Positions 35,159 to 44,345 are shown, numbered from the stretch's first letter. The stretch: 64,000 nucleotides of DNA from Paenibacillus sp. FSL R7-0337 (GCF_037969875.1 NZ_CP150218.1:2108001-2172000), one strand, 5' to 3'. Notes: generated from the letters alone by a model not told the origin. Translations and numbers: made by a program.

Positions 35159-35629
35159 CTAGTGGCGGTCGCGCTCGCCGGTTCTGCTGCGCATGCCTGC
35201 AAGGCCGAGGAGGCCGACCAGACCGAGCCAGCCCCAGTTGGAGCGGTTGCCGTTGTTGGTGGCTGTGGTGGTGGTGCTCTGTGCCCGGTAGCGGCCCGTT
35301 GTGTTATTGTTGGACAGCGGGGAGACGGAGCTGTTGTCGCCGGTACGGATTTTGTCCTTCATGATGGATTCGGTCTTATGCATAGAATCTCTGGTCTCGT
35401 TCATCAGAGTATTTCCCCGATTATCCATCGTCCGGTCGTCCATATCGCGCATGTTCATGTTGCCCATCCGGCTATCAGTGGTTGTGCTGTTCATGCCCGG
35501 AGCGCTGGTGCTCATAACGCCCGGAGTCGTAGTCATCATACCGCCGGGTGCTGCGGAGATGTCACCTGCTCCGAGCAGACTCATGGACAGGACCGTACCG
35601 CAGGCAAGACTTGTGATCAGCTTGTTCAA
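35159..35629 (-). CDS. Exported protein with C-terminal WGxxG-type membrane segment
   Basis: A 156-residue protein: signal peptide (about 1-27, ending ISAA), a long low-complexity middle rich in Met, Thr, Asn, Ser and Asp, and a C-terminal glycine-rich hydrophobic segment WGWLGLVGLLGLAG followed by a basic tail. This matches the WGxxGxxG-type sorting/anchor pattern of exported Bacillales proteins. The start is a TTG (35629) with GGGGG upstream. Function unknown. Confidence 0.75.
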   Translation of the reverse strand: MNKLITSLACGTVLSMSLLGAGDISAAPGGMMTTTPGVMSTSAPGMNSTTTDSRMGNMNMRDMDDRTMDNRGNTLMNETRDSMHKTESIMKDKIRTGDNSSVSPLSNNNTTGRYRAQSTTTTATNNGNRSNWGWLGLVGLLGLAGMRSRTGERDRH

Positions 35630-35704
35630 AATGTTGTGCCCCCTTCATGGATGTGGTTAATCGCTGATAATTTCCCCATCCGGCACAGCATCTATGCAGA
35701 GAAG

Positions 35705-36391
35705 TTATTCCTTCACAATGTTCACGGTCTTGCTGGACGCATTATACGTGACTTTGGCTCCAAGCGCTTCGGCAATCGCACGTACAGGCGCATAGGTTAC
35801 CGCATCGTCCATGACGCCGGTCGTCAGCTTCTTACCATTGAGCGTAATATTTACCGGGATATCCTTGTTCACCTCTGGCTCACCTCCGGTTATGCAGCTT
35901 AGTGCGGCTGCACTCTGCTGGGCGGTCGGCCGTCTGCCTGCCTTCAGGTCCTGAATGCTAAGGCCGAAGTTCATCTGCAGATGAGCATAATCCTTGAAGG
36001 AGGTCCAGTCCCCGCCCCATTCGAACCCCAGCTGCTTCCCCTCCTGCGCCACCTCTTGCCAGTCTGCCACCTTGTCGCCATCCCCGTCACGGTTCATATC
36101 CCAGGATACATTCCTGCCATCCGGCAGCAGCAGCGCGAAGTCTATTGCCAGTCCGTAATTATGGTAGCTGTCGCCTCCCCGGGCATTGGTTACAATGTCG
36201 CCCTTCTTGGTTCTCCCTTGAGCATATAGCTCATTCTGCTGCGCTATCGTGCGCATGCCCTGTGTAATGAGGATTGGCACCCCCCGGTTATAACTGCGTC
36301 TAATCAGCTCGTTCGCCCCGGCCAGTACAGCCGGATGCAGCTTCGCCAGCCTTGTGGCCGACTTCTGCTTGACCTGCTCCAAAGTAAGCAT
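35705..36391 (-). CDS. M15-type peptidoglycan peptidase with C-terminal stalk domain
   Basis: A 228-residue protein. Residues 1-155 are an M15/CwlK-like L-alanyl-D-glutamate or DD-peptidase with zinc ligands in SYHNYGLAIDF (His, Asp) and DYAHLQM (His). Residues about 175-228 (ITLNGKKLTTGVMDDA, YAPVRAIAEALGAKV) form a copper amine oxidase N-like stalk domain. No signal peptide, as in phage endolysins that leave through a holin. GGGGGTGA precedes the ATG. About 130 bp upstream, a 40-codon tail without a start codon (36411-36540) hints at lost phage sequence. Confidence 0.85.
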   Translation of the reverse strand: MLTLEQVKQKSATRLAKLHPAVLAGANELIRRSYNRGVPILITQGMRTIAQQNELYAQGRTKKGDIVTNARGGDSYHNYGLAIDFALLLPDGRNVSWDMNRDGDGDKVADWQEVAQEGKQLGFEWGGDWTSFKDYAHLQMNFGLSIQDLKAGRRPTAQQSAAALSCITGGEPEVNKDIPVNITLNGKKLTTGVMDDAVTYAPVRAIAEALGAKVTYNASSKTVNIVKE

Positions 36392-36571
36392 CTACTCACC
36401 CCCTGGTATAGTAAATGCCCGCTTTGACCGGGTTGCTTGCGCCAATAACCGTTTTTTTCGCAAAAATGAAGCGGTACAGCTCCTGATCTCCCCGGATGAA
36501 CAGTGCACCTATAGGCCAGAATAAGAATGCAGACCTGTCGTCAGGTCATTCTAACGGAAAGGGGGATGAAC

Positions 36572-36733
36572 ATGGATATTCACAGCGACAGCTACAGAAT
36601 AGCCCCGCTTAGCGATCAGGAGGATGTGGTGGAGGTGATCCGCCAGGCGGAATCGGAGATTGCCCGGATGACCGGGAACCCGGAGGTCACGCTAATTGCC
36701 TATGAGAAGACGGACGGACACCGCAGTAAGTAG
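36572..36733 (+). CDS. Small acidic protein, unknown
   Basis: About 53 residues, acidic first half and a helix EDVVEVIRQAESEIARM. The ATG at 36572 has AAAGGGGG 6 bases upstream; an ATG two codons earlier overlaps that site. It converges on the YolD gene, ending 6 bp before it. No family recognised. Confidence 0.6.
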   Translation: MDIHSDSYRIAPLSDQEDVVEVIRQAESEIARMTGNPEVTLIAYEKTDGHRSK

Positions 36734-36739
36734 AATCTG

Positions 36740-37075
36740 TCAGACAATATATGCCTCCACAATGTCATCTACAAGCAGCCACTTCCATTCCTCCGCCCAC
36801 TGCAGCTTGAATTCCCGCGAGTGGGTGTGGATGGAGGTCACGAATCCGCTTAGCTTCACCTGCTCCAGAGGACCATACAGCACCAGCGTTACCCTTACAT
36901 GGCTCCTCAGCGACAAGGCCAGCGTATGCTCGATCTCCTCCAGCTTCTGCTCATCCAGCACCGGCCTCAGGCTATGCCAGGTCTCCCGCTCCTCTCTCCC
37001 CATCCGTCCGATCTGCTCCGGAAGCACCCTCACGCTGTACTCCCGCAGACGGTTCCCTTCAAGCTTCTTGCCCAT
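36740..37075 (-). CDS. YolD-like protein
   Basis: A 111-residue YolD-family protein, recognised by the arrangement KLEGNRLREYSVRVLPEQ near the start and an OB-like second half (GFVTSIHTHSREFKLQW, VDDIVEAYIV). YolD proteins are usually encoded beside Y-family translesion polymerases (UvrX/ImuB-like) and are thought to be their partner. No such polymerase is next to this copy. AGGAGG stands 8 bases before ATG. Confidence 0.85.
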   Translation of the reverse strand: MGKKLEGNRLREYSVRVLPEQIGRMGREERETWHSLRPVLDEQKLEEIEHTLALSLRSHVRVTLVLYGPLEQVKLSGFVTSIHTHSREFKLQWAEEWKWLLVDDIVEAYIV

Positions 37076-37175
37076 TTGCCGTTCCTCCTATTCTTCATAC
37101 AGAACATATGTTTGTATTATATCTGTGCTTCAGCAGGTTAGGCAAGCAGAAATTTAGGGAAGCAGGCACAGCAAA

Positions 37176-37207
37176 AAGACGCCCACAGTTATGCTGTACA
37201 GCGTCTT
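37176..37207 (-). terminator. Terminator of the 37246 lipoprotein gene
   Basis: AAGACGC/GCGTCTT arms enclosing an inner ACAG/CTGT stem, followed on the minus strand by a T-run. Confidence 0.7.
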
Positions 37208-37245
37208 CCTCTGAACCCTTTTACAATAACAAGTCTTGTCTCTGC

Positions 37246-37848
37246 TTATTTCACTGACGAAGTCCCTGCGCTTCCGGTACCTGGTTCCTGCTTGGCATCT
37301 GTGCCTGCATCTGACACGGTTCCTGGTACGGATTGCTCCGGATCGATCAGTCCTGCAGCTTCTCTGGCTTCATTCAGCTTGGAGATGCCGTAGAGCATGG
37401 CTACGTCTGCCTGCTGATTCATCGCGTCGAATTCCTCTGCGGTCACATCGGGCGATACTGCGCTCTTGGAAGCCTTCTCCTTGATCTGATAGGCGCTCTG
37501 GAAAGCGATCACCGAATCTCTGAGCAGCTTCTCGATCGTATCCGGCAGGCCGCCCGCAATCTTGATATCGTTCACATGATCTGCAAGCTCGGAGGCGGTA
37601 TCCTGGAAGCTGTCTACAGCCTTCTGAAATTCTTTGTCCGTCGCTTGTCCGGTGGAATAAGAGGTTAGCGTGGTGTTGAAGTTCGCTAGCGAGGATTTGC
37701 CCATTTCGTCGAATTTCGAAATTTCATTATAAAAGTTCTGTACTGTCTCCTGCACCACTTCCGGGGAAGCCGGTTCAGCACTGTTATTGCCGCAGGCACT
37801 GAGGATCATGACAGCCATTAGCAGTCCTGCAAGTAAAGCTTGTCTCAT
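37246..37848 (-). CDS. Lipoprotein, helical, unknown
   Basis: A 200-residue lipoprotein with lipobox ILSAC near residue 20, a helical bundle of about 130 residues, and a Pro/Ser/Thr/Gly-rich tail. The start at 37848 has GGAGGG 9 bases upstream. It should be anchored on the cell surface. No catalytic motif visible. Confidence 0.75.
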   Translation of the reverse strand: MRQALLAGLLMAVMILSACGNNSAEPASPEVVQETVQNFYNEISKFDEMGKSSLANFNTTLTSYSTGQATDKEFQKAVDSFQDTASELADHVNDIKIAGGLPDTIEKLLRDSVIAFQSAYQIKEKASKSAVSPDVTAEEFDAMNQQADVAMLYGISKLNEAREAAGLIDPEQSVPGTVSDAGTDAKQEPGTGSAGTSSVK

Positions 37849-38050
37849 AGTTAATATCCCTCCACTTAACAGAATAATATCGATTTTTGTTAAGTGCAAA
37901 TGAAATTAATGTAAAATTCGGCGTAATGAAACATATGTCAGCGGTTAAGCGTATTCATAGGGAGAAAAGGTGGCCAATAACCCAGTTGATGACTGGCAAT
38001 TCCTGTTATACTATAATGAATTTATCCGTTCAAGGAGAGGAAGATCTATC

Positions 38051-38542
38051 ATGGCTTATTGCACAGCATGTGGTGCGGAATACAAGCAAGGCGCCAAATT
38101 CTGCGGGGAATGCGGGGCAGGTACAGATGAGGCCGGTTCTCCGGCAGCAGCACGTCGTCCGGCGGCTGGCCACAGCTCCGGTCCTGAACAAGAATTATGG
38201 CAGGGCAAGCCTGCCGGCATCTCTGACCGTCTCAAGGGGCTGATCGGGCTGAATACCACCAAGTATACGATTACGTCCCAGCGGATTATGGTGAAGAGCG
38301 GGCTGATCGGCAAGGATGTCGAAGAAATCGAGCTGCTGCGGGTCAATGATTTCTCCGTCACCCAGTCGGTTATGCAGCGTATGCTGGGCATCGGGACGCT
38401 GATCATTTTGTCGGATGATGCTTCATCACCACAGCTCCCCTTCTATAGAATCCGTAAGGTTCAATCTGTCAAGGATATCCTGCGCCAAGCCGTGCGTGAC
38501 GAGAAAATCGCCAACAATATCAGCTACCGCGAGCATATCTGA
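38051..38542 (+). CDS. Zinc-ribbon and PH-domain protein
   Basis: A 163-residue protein. The N-terminus has a zinc ribbon with two CxxC pairs (CTACG and CGECG), then a linker, and from about residue 60 a bacterial PH-like domain (TKYTITSQRIMVKSGLIG, IELLRVNDFSVTQSV, then the FYRIRKVQSVKDILR helix). Such proteins bind proteins or membranes rather than catalyse reactions. The ATG at 38051 has an AGGAGAGG site. Converges on the GH26 gene. Confidence 0.85.
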   Translation: MAYCTACGAEYKQGAKFCGECGAGTDEAGSPAAARRPAAGHSSGPEQELWQGKPAGISDRLKGLIGLNTTKYTITSQRIMVKSGLIGKDVEEIELLRVNDFSVTQSVMQRMLGIGTLIILSDDASSPQLPFYRIRKVQSVKDILRQAVRDEKIANNISYREHI

Positions 38543-38560
38543 GGCTTCGTTACACTTTAT

Positions 38561-40057
38561 TCAGGGAAGATAGAGAGCTCCTGCCGGAATTACGCCTTTG
38601 GCCTGGCTGGGGCTCTCCCACATCAGTACCGCCCGCGCATCCCCCTGGTTCTCATAGTACTCCACCTTCAGCTCATGCAGCTTCCCCGCAATCAGACTCA
38701 CTGTGCCTTGCCGCTCCTGCCCGCTCTGCTTGATCCAGCTGTCAATAACCAGCTTCCCGTCGATCCATATCCGGATTCCGTCATCTGAATACGAATAGAT
38801 CGTGTAGGTCTCACTGTAGGCAGCGCTTATTCGGCCACTCCAGCGTACCGAGAACAGATCTGCGTGAACAGCCGGATCAGGCGCGGCCTGCCTCCAGGCG
38901 AAGTTAATATTGGCATCTGTCCGGGTGAGGGCAGGCGTGCCGGTAAGCGTAATATTGTTGTAATACTGCCCATAGAGGCCCGGTTTGGGGAGTACCCCTC
39001 CTGAAGAAGCATACGCCGCCGCTTTGGCCGAATAGTCGTCTCTGGAGAATATGGCACTATTCCTCATAAAAGCCTGAATCACTGCATCCTTATTGCGCTC
39101 GTACAGCATCTTGCCCCAGGTCATCTGGTAGCTCCATTTGTTCTGCGGGCCTGCCAGCACAGCTGGCGGAGGAAGCTCCCCGTTCTCGCCGATGGCGATC
39201 AGCTTGCCGCGTCCCAGGTCCCAGAGCGTATCATGATGTTCCCCCTTGTAATCACCCTCGAAAATATCCGCCGCCAGCACATCCACTCTGCCGCTGCCCG
39301 GATAATACTTGGCCGGCTCCTCACTATTCTTGTTCTTGGCATTCGGACTCCACACCCACAGCAGATTGTGCAGCTGATGATAGACGGTATACCGCTCGAA
39401 CATGATCTCCCAGAGGGTCACGAAGGAGGATTTCTGCCCCCACCAGAACCAGCCGCCGTTCATCTCGTGGTAAGGTCTCCAGAGGACGGGGACACCGGCG
39501 TCATTCAGTTTTTTCAGGAAAACAGCGACCTTATCCAGCTCGGCAATCATCGCCGTATACTCGGTTGTTCCCGGTGTGATGTACTTGCTGAAATTAGCTT
39601 CGCTGAGGCTCATGGAGACATTCGTCCAGGCTGGTGCCGTACCCGGCAGGTTGGCATGATAGGTCATCGCTACGATGCCCCCGGCCTTGTGCCAGCGGAT
39701 CGCACTGTCCGTTACGCCCTGCCGCTGACTGCTGATGAGCTTCTCCGTCTGGTTGCTGATCGGCCCCATCTCATAGCCGTGCAGTCCGGCATAACTGCCT
39801 GCCGTATTCTTCAGCTTGTTGTTGATATCATCCGGACTCTCCAGGTAATCATGCTGGCCGCTGATCATTCCCTGGCCCTGCAGCCAGTACAGCGTCTCCA
39901 GCAGCTTCCGTGCGGGCGCCCCCATCTCCGCGTCAGCGGGAGACATCTGTATTTTGCGAAAAGCCGCTTGCCACTGCACATCACCAATCAGCCGCGAGGC
40001 CGAATCCAGCAGGTCCCTGAGGTTGCGCTGTTCCACATTTTCCACCATCCTTTTCAT
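38561..40057 (-). CDS. Glycoside hydrolase family 26 (beta-mannanase-like) with PA14 domain
   Basis: A 498-residue enzyme. The GH26 barrel spans about 45-345: the acid/base Glu198 in [14 protein letters not shown] and the nucleophile Glu291 in AIGENGELP. From about 360 a PA14 domain follows ([45 protein letters not shown]). No signal peptide is visible, odd for a polysaccharidase. The N-terminus is uncertain: the ATG at 40057 lacks a good ribosome site and a GTG seven codons later has one. Confidence 0.88.
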   Translation of the reverse strand: MKRMVENVEQRNLRDLLDSASRLIGDVQWQAAFRKIQMSPADAEMGAPARKLLETLYWLQGQGMISGQHDYLESPDDINNKLKNTAGSYAGLHGYEMGPISNQTEKLISSQRQGVTDSAIRWHKAGGIVAMTYHANLPGTAPAWTNVSMSLSEANFSKYITPGTTEYTAMIAELDKVAVFLKKLNDAGVPVLWRPYHEMNGGWFWWGQKSSFVTLWEIMFERYTVYHQLHNLLWVWSPNAKNKNSEEPAKYYPGSGRVDVLAADIFEGDYKGEHHDTLWDLGRGKLIAIGENGELPPPAVLAGPQNKWSYQMTWGKMLYERNKDAVIQAFMRNSAIFSRDDYSAKAAAYASSGGVLPKPGLYGQYYNNITLTGTPALTRTDANINFAWRQAAPDPAVHADLFSVRWSGRISAAYSETYTIYSYSDDGIRIWIDGKLVIDSWIKQSGQERQGTVSLIAGKLHELKVEYYENQGDARAVLMWESPSQAKGVIPAGALYLP

Positions 40058-40198
40058 TGTGTTTGTACATATTATGACGAATTATGGAACTTCAGCACGG
40101 CTGCTGCACAGAATTCGGGCTGTCCCAATCGGTTATTCTTACGCTATACTATTCAGGGCATAGGCATTATACCCATACCCACATCCAAAGGAGCAGAT

Positions 40199-40639
40199 AT
40201 GAAAGCCAAAAAATCCATCATCAGTCTCATCATTATCGCCCTGCTCAGTCTGTCCGCCTACTTGCTGGAAGAGAACGGGCAATGGCTGCCGCAGACACCT
40301 TCCGGTCATTCTTCGGAGGTCGTGAAGCTGAAGTTCCCGGCAGACCGCTACCCGGAGACCGCGAGGCACATCCAGAAGGCCATCCGTAAGGGAGAATCAG
40401 CCATCTGCACCATCAACCGCAAGGATGCTGAGGAGAACCGCAAGGCGTCGCTGAAGGGAGTTCCCACCAAGAAAGGCTATGACCGGGACGAATGGCCGAT
40501 GGCCATGTGTGCGGAAGGCGGAGCCGGGGCCCATATTGAGTACATAACCCCCAGTGATAACCGCGGAGCGGGAAGCTGGGTCGGCAATCAGCTGGAGGCG
40601 TTCGCAGACGGTACGCGTGTGGAGTTTATTTTCAAGTAA
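40199..40639 (+). CDS. NucA/NucB-type secreted deoxyribonuclease
   Basis: A 146-residue protein with an N-terminal signal/anchor segment ([17 protein letters not shown]) and the NucA/NucB domain: [32 protein letters not shown], and the conserved block [15 protein letters not shown] with the active-site residues, then [14 protein letters not shown]. NucA and NucB cut DNA at the cell surface or during sporulation. AAAGGAG stands 5 bases before the ATG at 40199. Confidence 0.93.
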   Translation: MKAKKSIISLIIIALLSLSAYLLEENGQWLPQTPSGHSSEVVKLKFPADRYPETARHIQKAIRKGESAICTINRKDAEENRKASLKGVPTKKGYDRDEWPMAMCAEGGAGAHIEYITPSDNRGAGSWVGNQLEAFADGTRVEFIFK

Positions 40640-40725
40640 GCCGGCATGTGGGGGATGTTATTCAATTTCACTGCGATAAAGCGTAGAATGAAATGGAATA
40701 ATATAACATAGATGGAGAGCCCGAT

Positions 40726-40914
40726 GTGTTCTATATCTGTTATCGGGGCAAACGGCTGTACGGCCCTATGTCCGAAGCTGAAGCCTTACAGGAATGGTTC
40801 GCGCTTGCAGGAACAATTAAGGAGCTCTATATCATTGAAACTGATGCAGCTACAGGCAGAATCACACGCCAGATCGGGCCAACGGTCCGTGCTAATAAGA
40901 AAAAAAAGAAATAG
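40726..40914 (+). CDS. Small basic protein, unknown
   Basis: A 62-residue protein starting at a GTG with GGAGA upstream. The pattern FYICYRGKRLYGPMSEAEAL looks like a GYF_2-like or small beta-hairpin motif, and it ends in a run of lysines. Function unknown. Confidence 0.6.
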   Translation: MFYICYRGKRLYGPMSEAEALQEWFALAGTIKELYIIETDAATGRITRQIGPTVRANKKKKK

Positions 40915-40943
40915 CCCTATCCGGCACAGGCCGGACAGGGCTA
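40912..40943. terminator. Bidirectional terminator
   Basis: A 14-bp stem with one mismatch (40912-40925 with 40930-40943); the A-rich left flank serves as T run for the convergent YjcZ-like gene. Confidence 0.8.
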
Positions 40944-40961
40944 CACTGGCTATAGGCTGTT

Positions 40962-41117
40962 CTAGAACAAACAGGCTTTTGTGATGATAACCAGCAGAAT
41001 GAACAGAACCAGAATTGCACCTGTCGAAGTCCAAGGGCTTACTACCGGAACGATTGGAGGTCCCTGATTCACTCCACCTACGTTATTTCCACAACCGCAA
41101 CCATACTCTGCTCCCAT
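40962..41117 (-). CDS. YjcZ-like small sporulation membrane protein
   Basis: 51 residues: a Gly/Cys/Tyr-rich start (AEYGCGCGNNVGG) and a C-terminal hydrophobic helix (GAILVLFILLVIITKACLF). This matches the YjcZ-like proteins of spore-forming Bacillales. AGGAGG stands 8 bases before the ATG at 41117. Likely a membrane protein of the forespore or spore, by family resemblance. Confidence 0.75.
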   Translation of the reverse strand: MGAEYGCGCGNNVGGVNQGPPIVPVVSPWTSTGAILVLFILLVIITKACLF

Positions 41118-41286
41118 GATTAATTCCTCCTCTTGAATATTGAATACAGCACAGAATATGTGGAATTCCGCTCCGTTGCATGGGCCAATTGGCAAAGAAA
41201 TACCATTCACCTAACGGACAGGCGTCCAGTGGTCGATATAGAGTATGAAGCAATGGCTTCACAACATATGGAGGGAGGAATGCCGG

Positions 41287-41463
41287 ATGGATATTGCTGC
41301 ATTATCCGTAGTGATGAGCCAGTCATCCTTACAGCAGGCCGCAGGGCTGCAGGTGATGAGTCTTGCCAAGGAGCAGGCGCAGAGCAGCGCCCAGGATATG
41401 GTTCAGATGCTGAGTCAGGCCACGCACCCCACCTTGGGAAAAACACTTGATATTCGAGCGTAA
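41287..41463 (+). CDS. YjfB-family protein
   Basis: 58 residues with the family pattern MDIAALSVVMSQSSLQQA and a C-terminal HPTLGKTLDI, as in YjfB proteins of Bacillales (motility-related regulon in B. subtilis). GAGGAAT lies before the ATG. Role unknown. Confidence 0.8.
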   Translation: MDIAALSVVMSQSSLQQAAGLQVMSLAKEQAQSSAQDMVQMLSQATHPTLGKTLDIRA

Positions 41464-41539
41464 TTCCTTTATGCTTACATACATAGGAACACCCGTTCCA
41501 TATTTCAGCCGGTGATGAGTTACGTGCTGAACTGCTGCT

Positions 41540-41561
41540 TAGCCCTTTCGGGCTTTTCTTT
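41540..41561 (+). terminator. Intrinsic terminator
   Basis: AAGCCC-TTTC-GGGCTT hairpin followed by TTCTTTT, downstream of the YjfB gene. Confidence 0.75.
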
Positions 41562-41607
41562 TGGCCAATAACACGAACATACGATCTTATATATGGGGTG
41601 ATTGATT

Positions 41608-42150
41608 ATGCAAGGCTATTATCAGATGACCGCATTGGAGAAATGGACAGAGGATCTATACCAGCGTATTGGTGTCCGCAAGCCGTCCGACATCTCCATC
41701 GATTACATAGCGAACCGGCTCAATATCTGGGTACACTATCTCGATGTCCGCAGCAAGGCAATTGAGGCTACGGCCGGAATGTACAGCATGTTCATCGACA
41801 ACCGTCTCCCTCCCGAGCTGCAGCGGCTGGAATTCCTTCACGAGCTGTGTCATCTGCTGCGGCATGCCGGCAAGTCTACGCTTATGCCCGGAGTGTTCAC
41901 GCAGGCACAGAGAGATGAATCCGACCGATTCATCCTGTATGCCTCCATGCCTTATGTCATGATCTCCGCGAATACGCTGCCTGAACTCCGTGAGGATGCC
42001 GTTACCGAACTGGCTGTAGCGTTCCAGGTTCCCGTCCCTCTCGCGCTGCAGCGGATCGACCAGATCCAGAGACGTATTTTTCAGGGGCAATTAATGGCTG
42101 TTATGGAACGTAACGAAGACAGAAATATCATCCACAGACATATTCGCTAA
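41608..42150 (+). CDS. ImmA/IrrE-family metallopeptidase
   Basis: About 180 residues with the zinc site HELCH at residues 78-82 (FLHELCHLLRH). ImmA/IrrE peptidases cleave XRE-type repressors of phages and mobile elements. The ATG at 41608 has GGGGTGA 6 bases upstream. No XRE repressor is adjacent; the nearest intact one is at 34115. The preceding 7 kb contains several small XRE- and phage-related genes, so an association with mobile DNA is plausible but unproven. Confidence 0.88.
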   Translation: MQGYYQMTALEKWTEDLYQRIGVRKPSDISIDYIANRLNIWVHYLDVRSKAIEATAGMYSMFIDNRLPPELQRLEFLHELCHLLRHAGKSTLMPGVFTQAQRDESDRFILYASMPYVMISANTLPELREDAVTELAVAFQVPVPLALQRIDQIQRRIFQGQLMAVMERNEDRNIIHRHIR

Positions 42151-42219
42151 GCGCTGCGGGGATAATACAGACTATAGATCAGAACAAGAGATTCTACTGT
42201 AAAGGGGATCAAGATCAAC

Positions 42220-42384
42220 GTGGAAGCCCTAAAAGTCATTCAATTATTGCTGACTCATCCTGAATACAGCGTCGATGCTGTTCATCCTGAAATTCCGGAT
42301 TTTGTGGGTATCGAGACGATTGAAGTGGACCACGTGACCCAGACCTTCTCCATCCTGCTCCAGGAGCCTAAGGAATACGACTGA
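42220..42384 (+). CDS. Small protein, unknown
   Basis: A 54-residue frame starting at GTG (42220): EALKVIQLLLTHPEYSVDAV and ending VTQTFSILLQEPKEYD. An AAAGGGG site lies somewhat far (about 13 bases) upstream. Codon use is regular and it ends 10 bp before the convergent uppP stop. No family recognised. Confidence 0.5.
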   Translation: MEALKVIQLLLTHPEYSVDAVHPEIPDFVGIETIEVDHVTQTFSILLQEPKEYD

Positions 42385-42394
42385 GTGCAGGATT

Positions 42395-43198
42395 CTACAG
42401 TATAACAATTACATAGAACAGTCCTGCTAACACGAAGCGGTAGAGCGCAAACCACTCTAGACGAAGCCGCTTGATCAACTTGATGAACGTGACCACTGCA
42501 ATCATGGCTACGAGGAAGGACGTCACGAACCCGATCAGCATGAGCACAAGATCATCCGAATTCAGCGCATCCCGGCTGTCATAGAGGTCCAGGAGGCTGG
42601 CTCCGAACATTACTGGTACTGAAATCAGGAAGGTGAAGTCCGCAGCGGCTTTCTGGCTGGTTCCCAGCAGCAGGCCCCCTGAGATCGTCGAGCCGGATCT
42701 TGAGAACCCGGGCCACAGCGCCAGACACTGGAACAGCCCGATGCCGAAGGCTTGGGTATAATTAAGCCCGTCTACCGTCTCTGACGTAACGGATCTCCTG
42801 CTGCGTGCAGCGAAGATCATCAATAGTCCACCGGCAATCAGACCAATGAGAACCGGCTTGGGGCCGAATAACTGGCTCTTGATCGTGTCTTTGAAGAGCA
42901 GATACACCACTAGTGCCGGAACCATAGCCAGGATCATGTGGATGGCATTCAGTCCCTTGCTCTTGGAGAAATCCAGCTTCAGCATATTCATCCCGATGTT
43001 CACATACTTTTTCCAATACAGCAGCAATACAGCCATTACCGCACCTAACTGGATTACGATTTTGAAGGTAACCGCACCCTCCCCCTCGAAGTCCAGCAGA
43101 TCCCCTGCAAGGATAAGGTGCCCGGTAGACGAGACCGGCAAGAATTCAGTCAACCCCTCAATAATCCCTAATATAATTGCTTTGATAGCTTCAGTCAC
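42395..43198 (-). CDS. uppP: Undecaprenyl-diphosphatase
   Basis: A 267-residue membrane enzyme that dephosphorylates undecaprenyl pyrophosphate to recycle the lipid carrier of cell wall synthesis and confers bacitracin tolerance. The two signature motifs are GIIEGLTEFLPVSSTGH near the start and the PGFSRSGSTISGGLLLG segment. About seven to eight hydrophobic segments; length normal for the BacA family. Start is a GTG with AGAGGGG 10 bases upstream. Confidence 0.95.
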   Translation of the reverse strand: MTEAIKAIILGIIEGLTEFLPVSSTGHLILAGDLLDFEGEGAVTFKIVIQLGAVMAVLLLYWKKYVNIGMNMLKLDFSKSKGLNAIHMILAMVPALVVYLLFKDTIKSQLFGPKPVLIGLIAGGLLMIFAARSRRSVTSETVDGLNYTQAFGIGLFQCLALWPGFSRSGSTISGGLLLGTSQKAAADFTFLISVPVMFGASLLDLYDSRDALNSDDLVLMLIGFVTSFLVAMIAVVTFIKLIKRLRLEWFALYRFVLAGLFYVIVIL

Positions 43199-43333
43199 TG
43201 GTGAATAACCCCTCTCGGAAGTGAATCAATATATTTCCAGTATAAGAGGCAGAAACGGAATTCCCCATCGAATGAGCTAACAATATAGGGGGTGGTGTGA
43301 CATAATTGTCATGTGGGACTGGACTCTCTTTAA

Positions 43334-43630
43334 TTAGTGGTTTGGGGGACGTTCCTGTGATTTACGTGATACCCATGATAACCCCCACTCTATGATCAGG
43401 CCAAAGGCTAACCAGGAGACAAAATGAATGCCATACAGAATGTACTGGAAAGCTTGCTCATTCTCCATAGAAGAATTCAGGTTTGTTAATTCGGGGTTAA
43501 AGATTAGGAGCAAGGGACTGGTTAAGAACAGCAATAAGTTCTTGTCGTCTTCTCCTGACAGATTATAGAGACAGACCAGCGAAGACAACACAGGTAGCCA
43601 GAAACTTAGTTTTTTGAATATCGTCTTCAT
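43334..43630 (-). CDS. Small membrane protein, unknown
   Basis: 98 residues with three hydrophobic segments (SFWLPVLSSLVCLY, LLLFLTSPLLLIF, FVSWLAFGLIIEWGL) and a basic C-terminus. AAGGAGG stands 6 bases before the ATG at 43630. No family recognised. Confidence 0.65.
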   Translation of the reverse strand: MKTIFKKLSFWLPVLSSLVCLYNLSGEDDKNLLLFLTSPLLLIFNPELTNLNSSMENEQAFQYILYGIHFVSWLAFGLIIEWGLSWVSRKSQERPPNH

Positions 43631-43727
43631 AAATGACCTCCTTCTTGTCAAAATCATACTTCCCGCATCCAGAAATATGCAACTTCATGCAATGGGCTTT
43701 CGTAAATGGATAAAGGAGCTGGTAAAA

Positions 43728-43931
43728 ATGGTTGTTATTTTCGCTGTTATTTTCGTATTGATTGCAGTATTGAATATCTTCTTCCCGGCCATGGGCTGGC
43801 GTATGCGTTACGGCTGGATGGTAAAAGGCGACTCCGGCCCCAGTGAAGCCTACCTCATTATGAGCAGTATCACCAGCGTGATCGTTCTAATTATCTTTTT
43901 CTTGTTCTTTTTGCCTTCTATGTTTAGTTAG
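43728..43931 (+). CDS. Small two-helix membrane protein, unknown
   Basis: 67 residues with two hydrophobic segments (VVIFAVIFVLIAVLNIFF and VIVLIIFFLFFLP). The ATG at 43728 has AAAGGAG about 9 bases upstream. It is divergent from the preceding membrane gene and shares a terminator with the gene at 43986. Confidence 0.6.
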   Translation: MVVIFAVIFVLIAVLNIFFPAMGWRMRYGWMVKGDSGPSEAYLIMSSITSVIVLIIFFLFFLPSMFS

Positions 43932-43950
43932 GGGGATAGCAATAAAATAG

Positions 43951-43981
43951 GAGCTGCTGGCGCTTCCCTGCCAACAACTCC
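43951..43981. terminator. Bidirectional hairpin terminator
   Basis: An imperfect 12-bp stem (GGAGCTGCTGGC with GCCAACAACTCC, G-U pairs allowed) with A/T flanks separates convergent genes. Confidence 0.6.
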
Positions 43982-43985
43982 TGTT

Positions 43986-44264
43986 TTACTTTCTTTTAAA
44001 ACTTTTCGCCCAGCTTAAAGCCATTTCTTCAAAACTAATTTGTCTGTGCCAAGTACTTCCTGTGGTCTCCCATTCCTTGACCGCTTGCAAATAAGGTGTG
44101 TAAAATCTCCAATCGCTTATATTCCAAGAACAATAAATCTTACGATAGTATTTCCCATAAGGAATATCTCGGGAGTATCTTCGCACAGACTTGCTTGCCT
44201 GTCGTTTCGTCCAGGGATTTGCCTGATCTTTACTTACGGGTGTTTTCTTAACGCTTCTAGTCAA
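43986..44264 (-). CDS. Small basic aromatic-rich protein, unknown
   Basis: About 92 residues, strongly basic, with YYRKIYCSWNISDWRFY in the middle. The start is uncertain: a TTG at 44264 lies 11 bases after AAGGAGG. No family recognised. Confidence 0.5.
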   Translation of the reverse strand: MTRSVKKTPVSKDQANPWTKRQASKSVRRYSRDIPYGKYYRKIYCSWNISDWRFYTPYLQAVKEWETTGSTWHRQISFEEMALSWAKSFKRK

Positions 44265-44345
44265 CTCAGCTCTAACCTCCTTCAGGGAAGCTAGAGACCG
44301 TCCAGTAACTTCATTGTTTCACCCCTTGATCAAGTCATACACAGA

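Noticed and set aside
36411..36540. Minus-strand 40-codon tail ending in YYTRG upstream of the M15 peptidase
   Set aside because: No ATG, GTG or TTG in frame after the upstream stop, so it cannot be called as a gene; at most a phage remnant.
39233..40198. Long N-terminal extension of the NucA-type gene
   Set aside because: It is antisense to the GH26 gene; the NucA start with a strong ribosome site lies at 40199.
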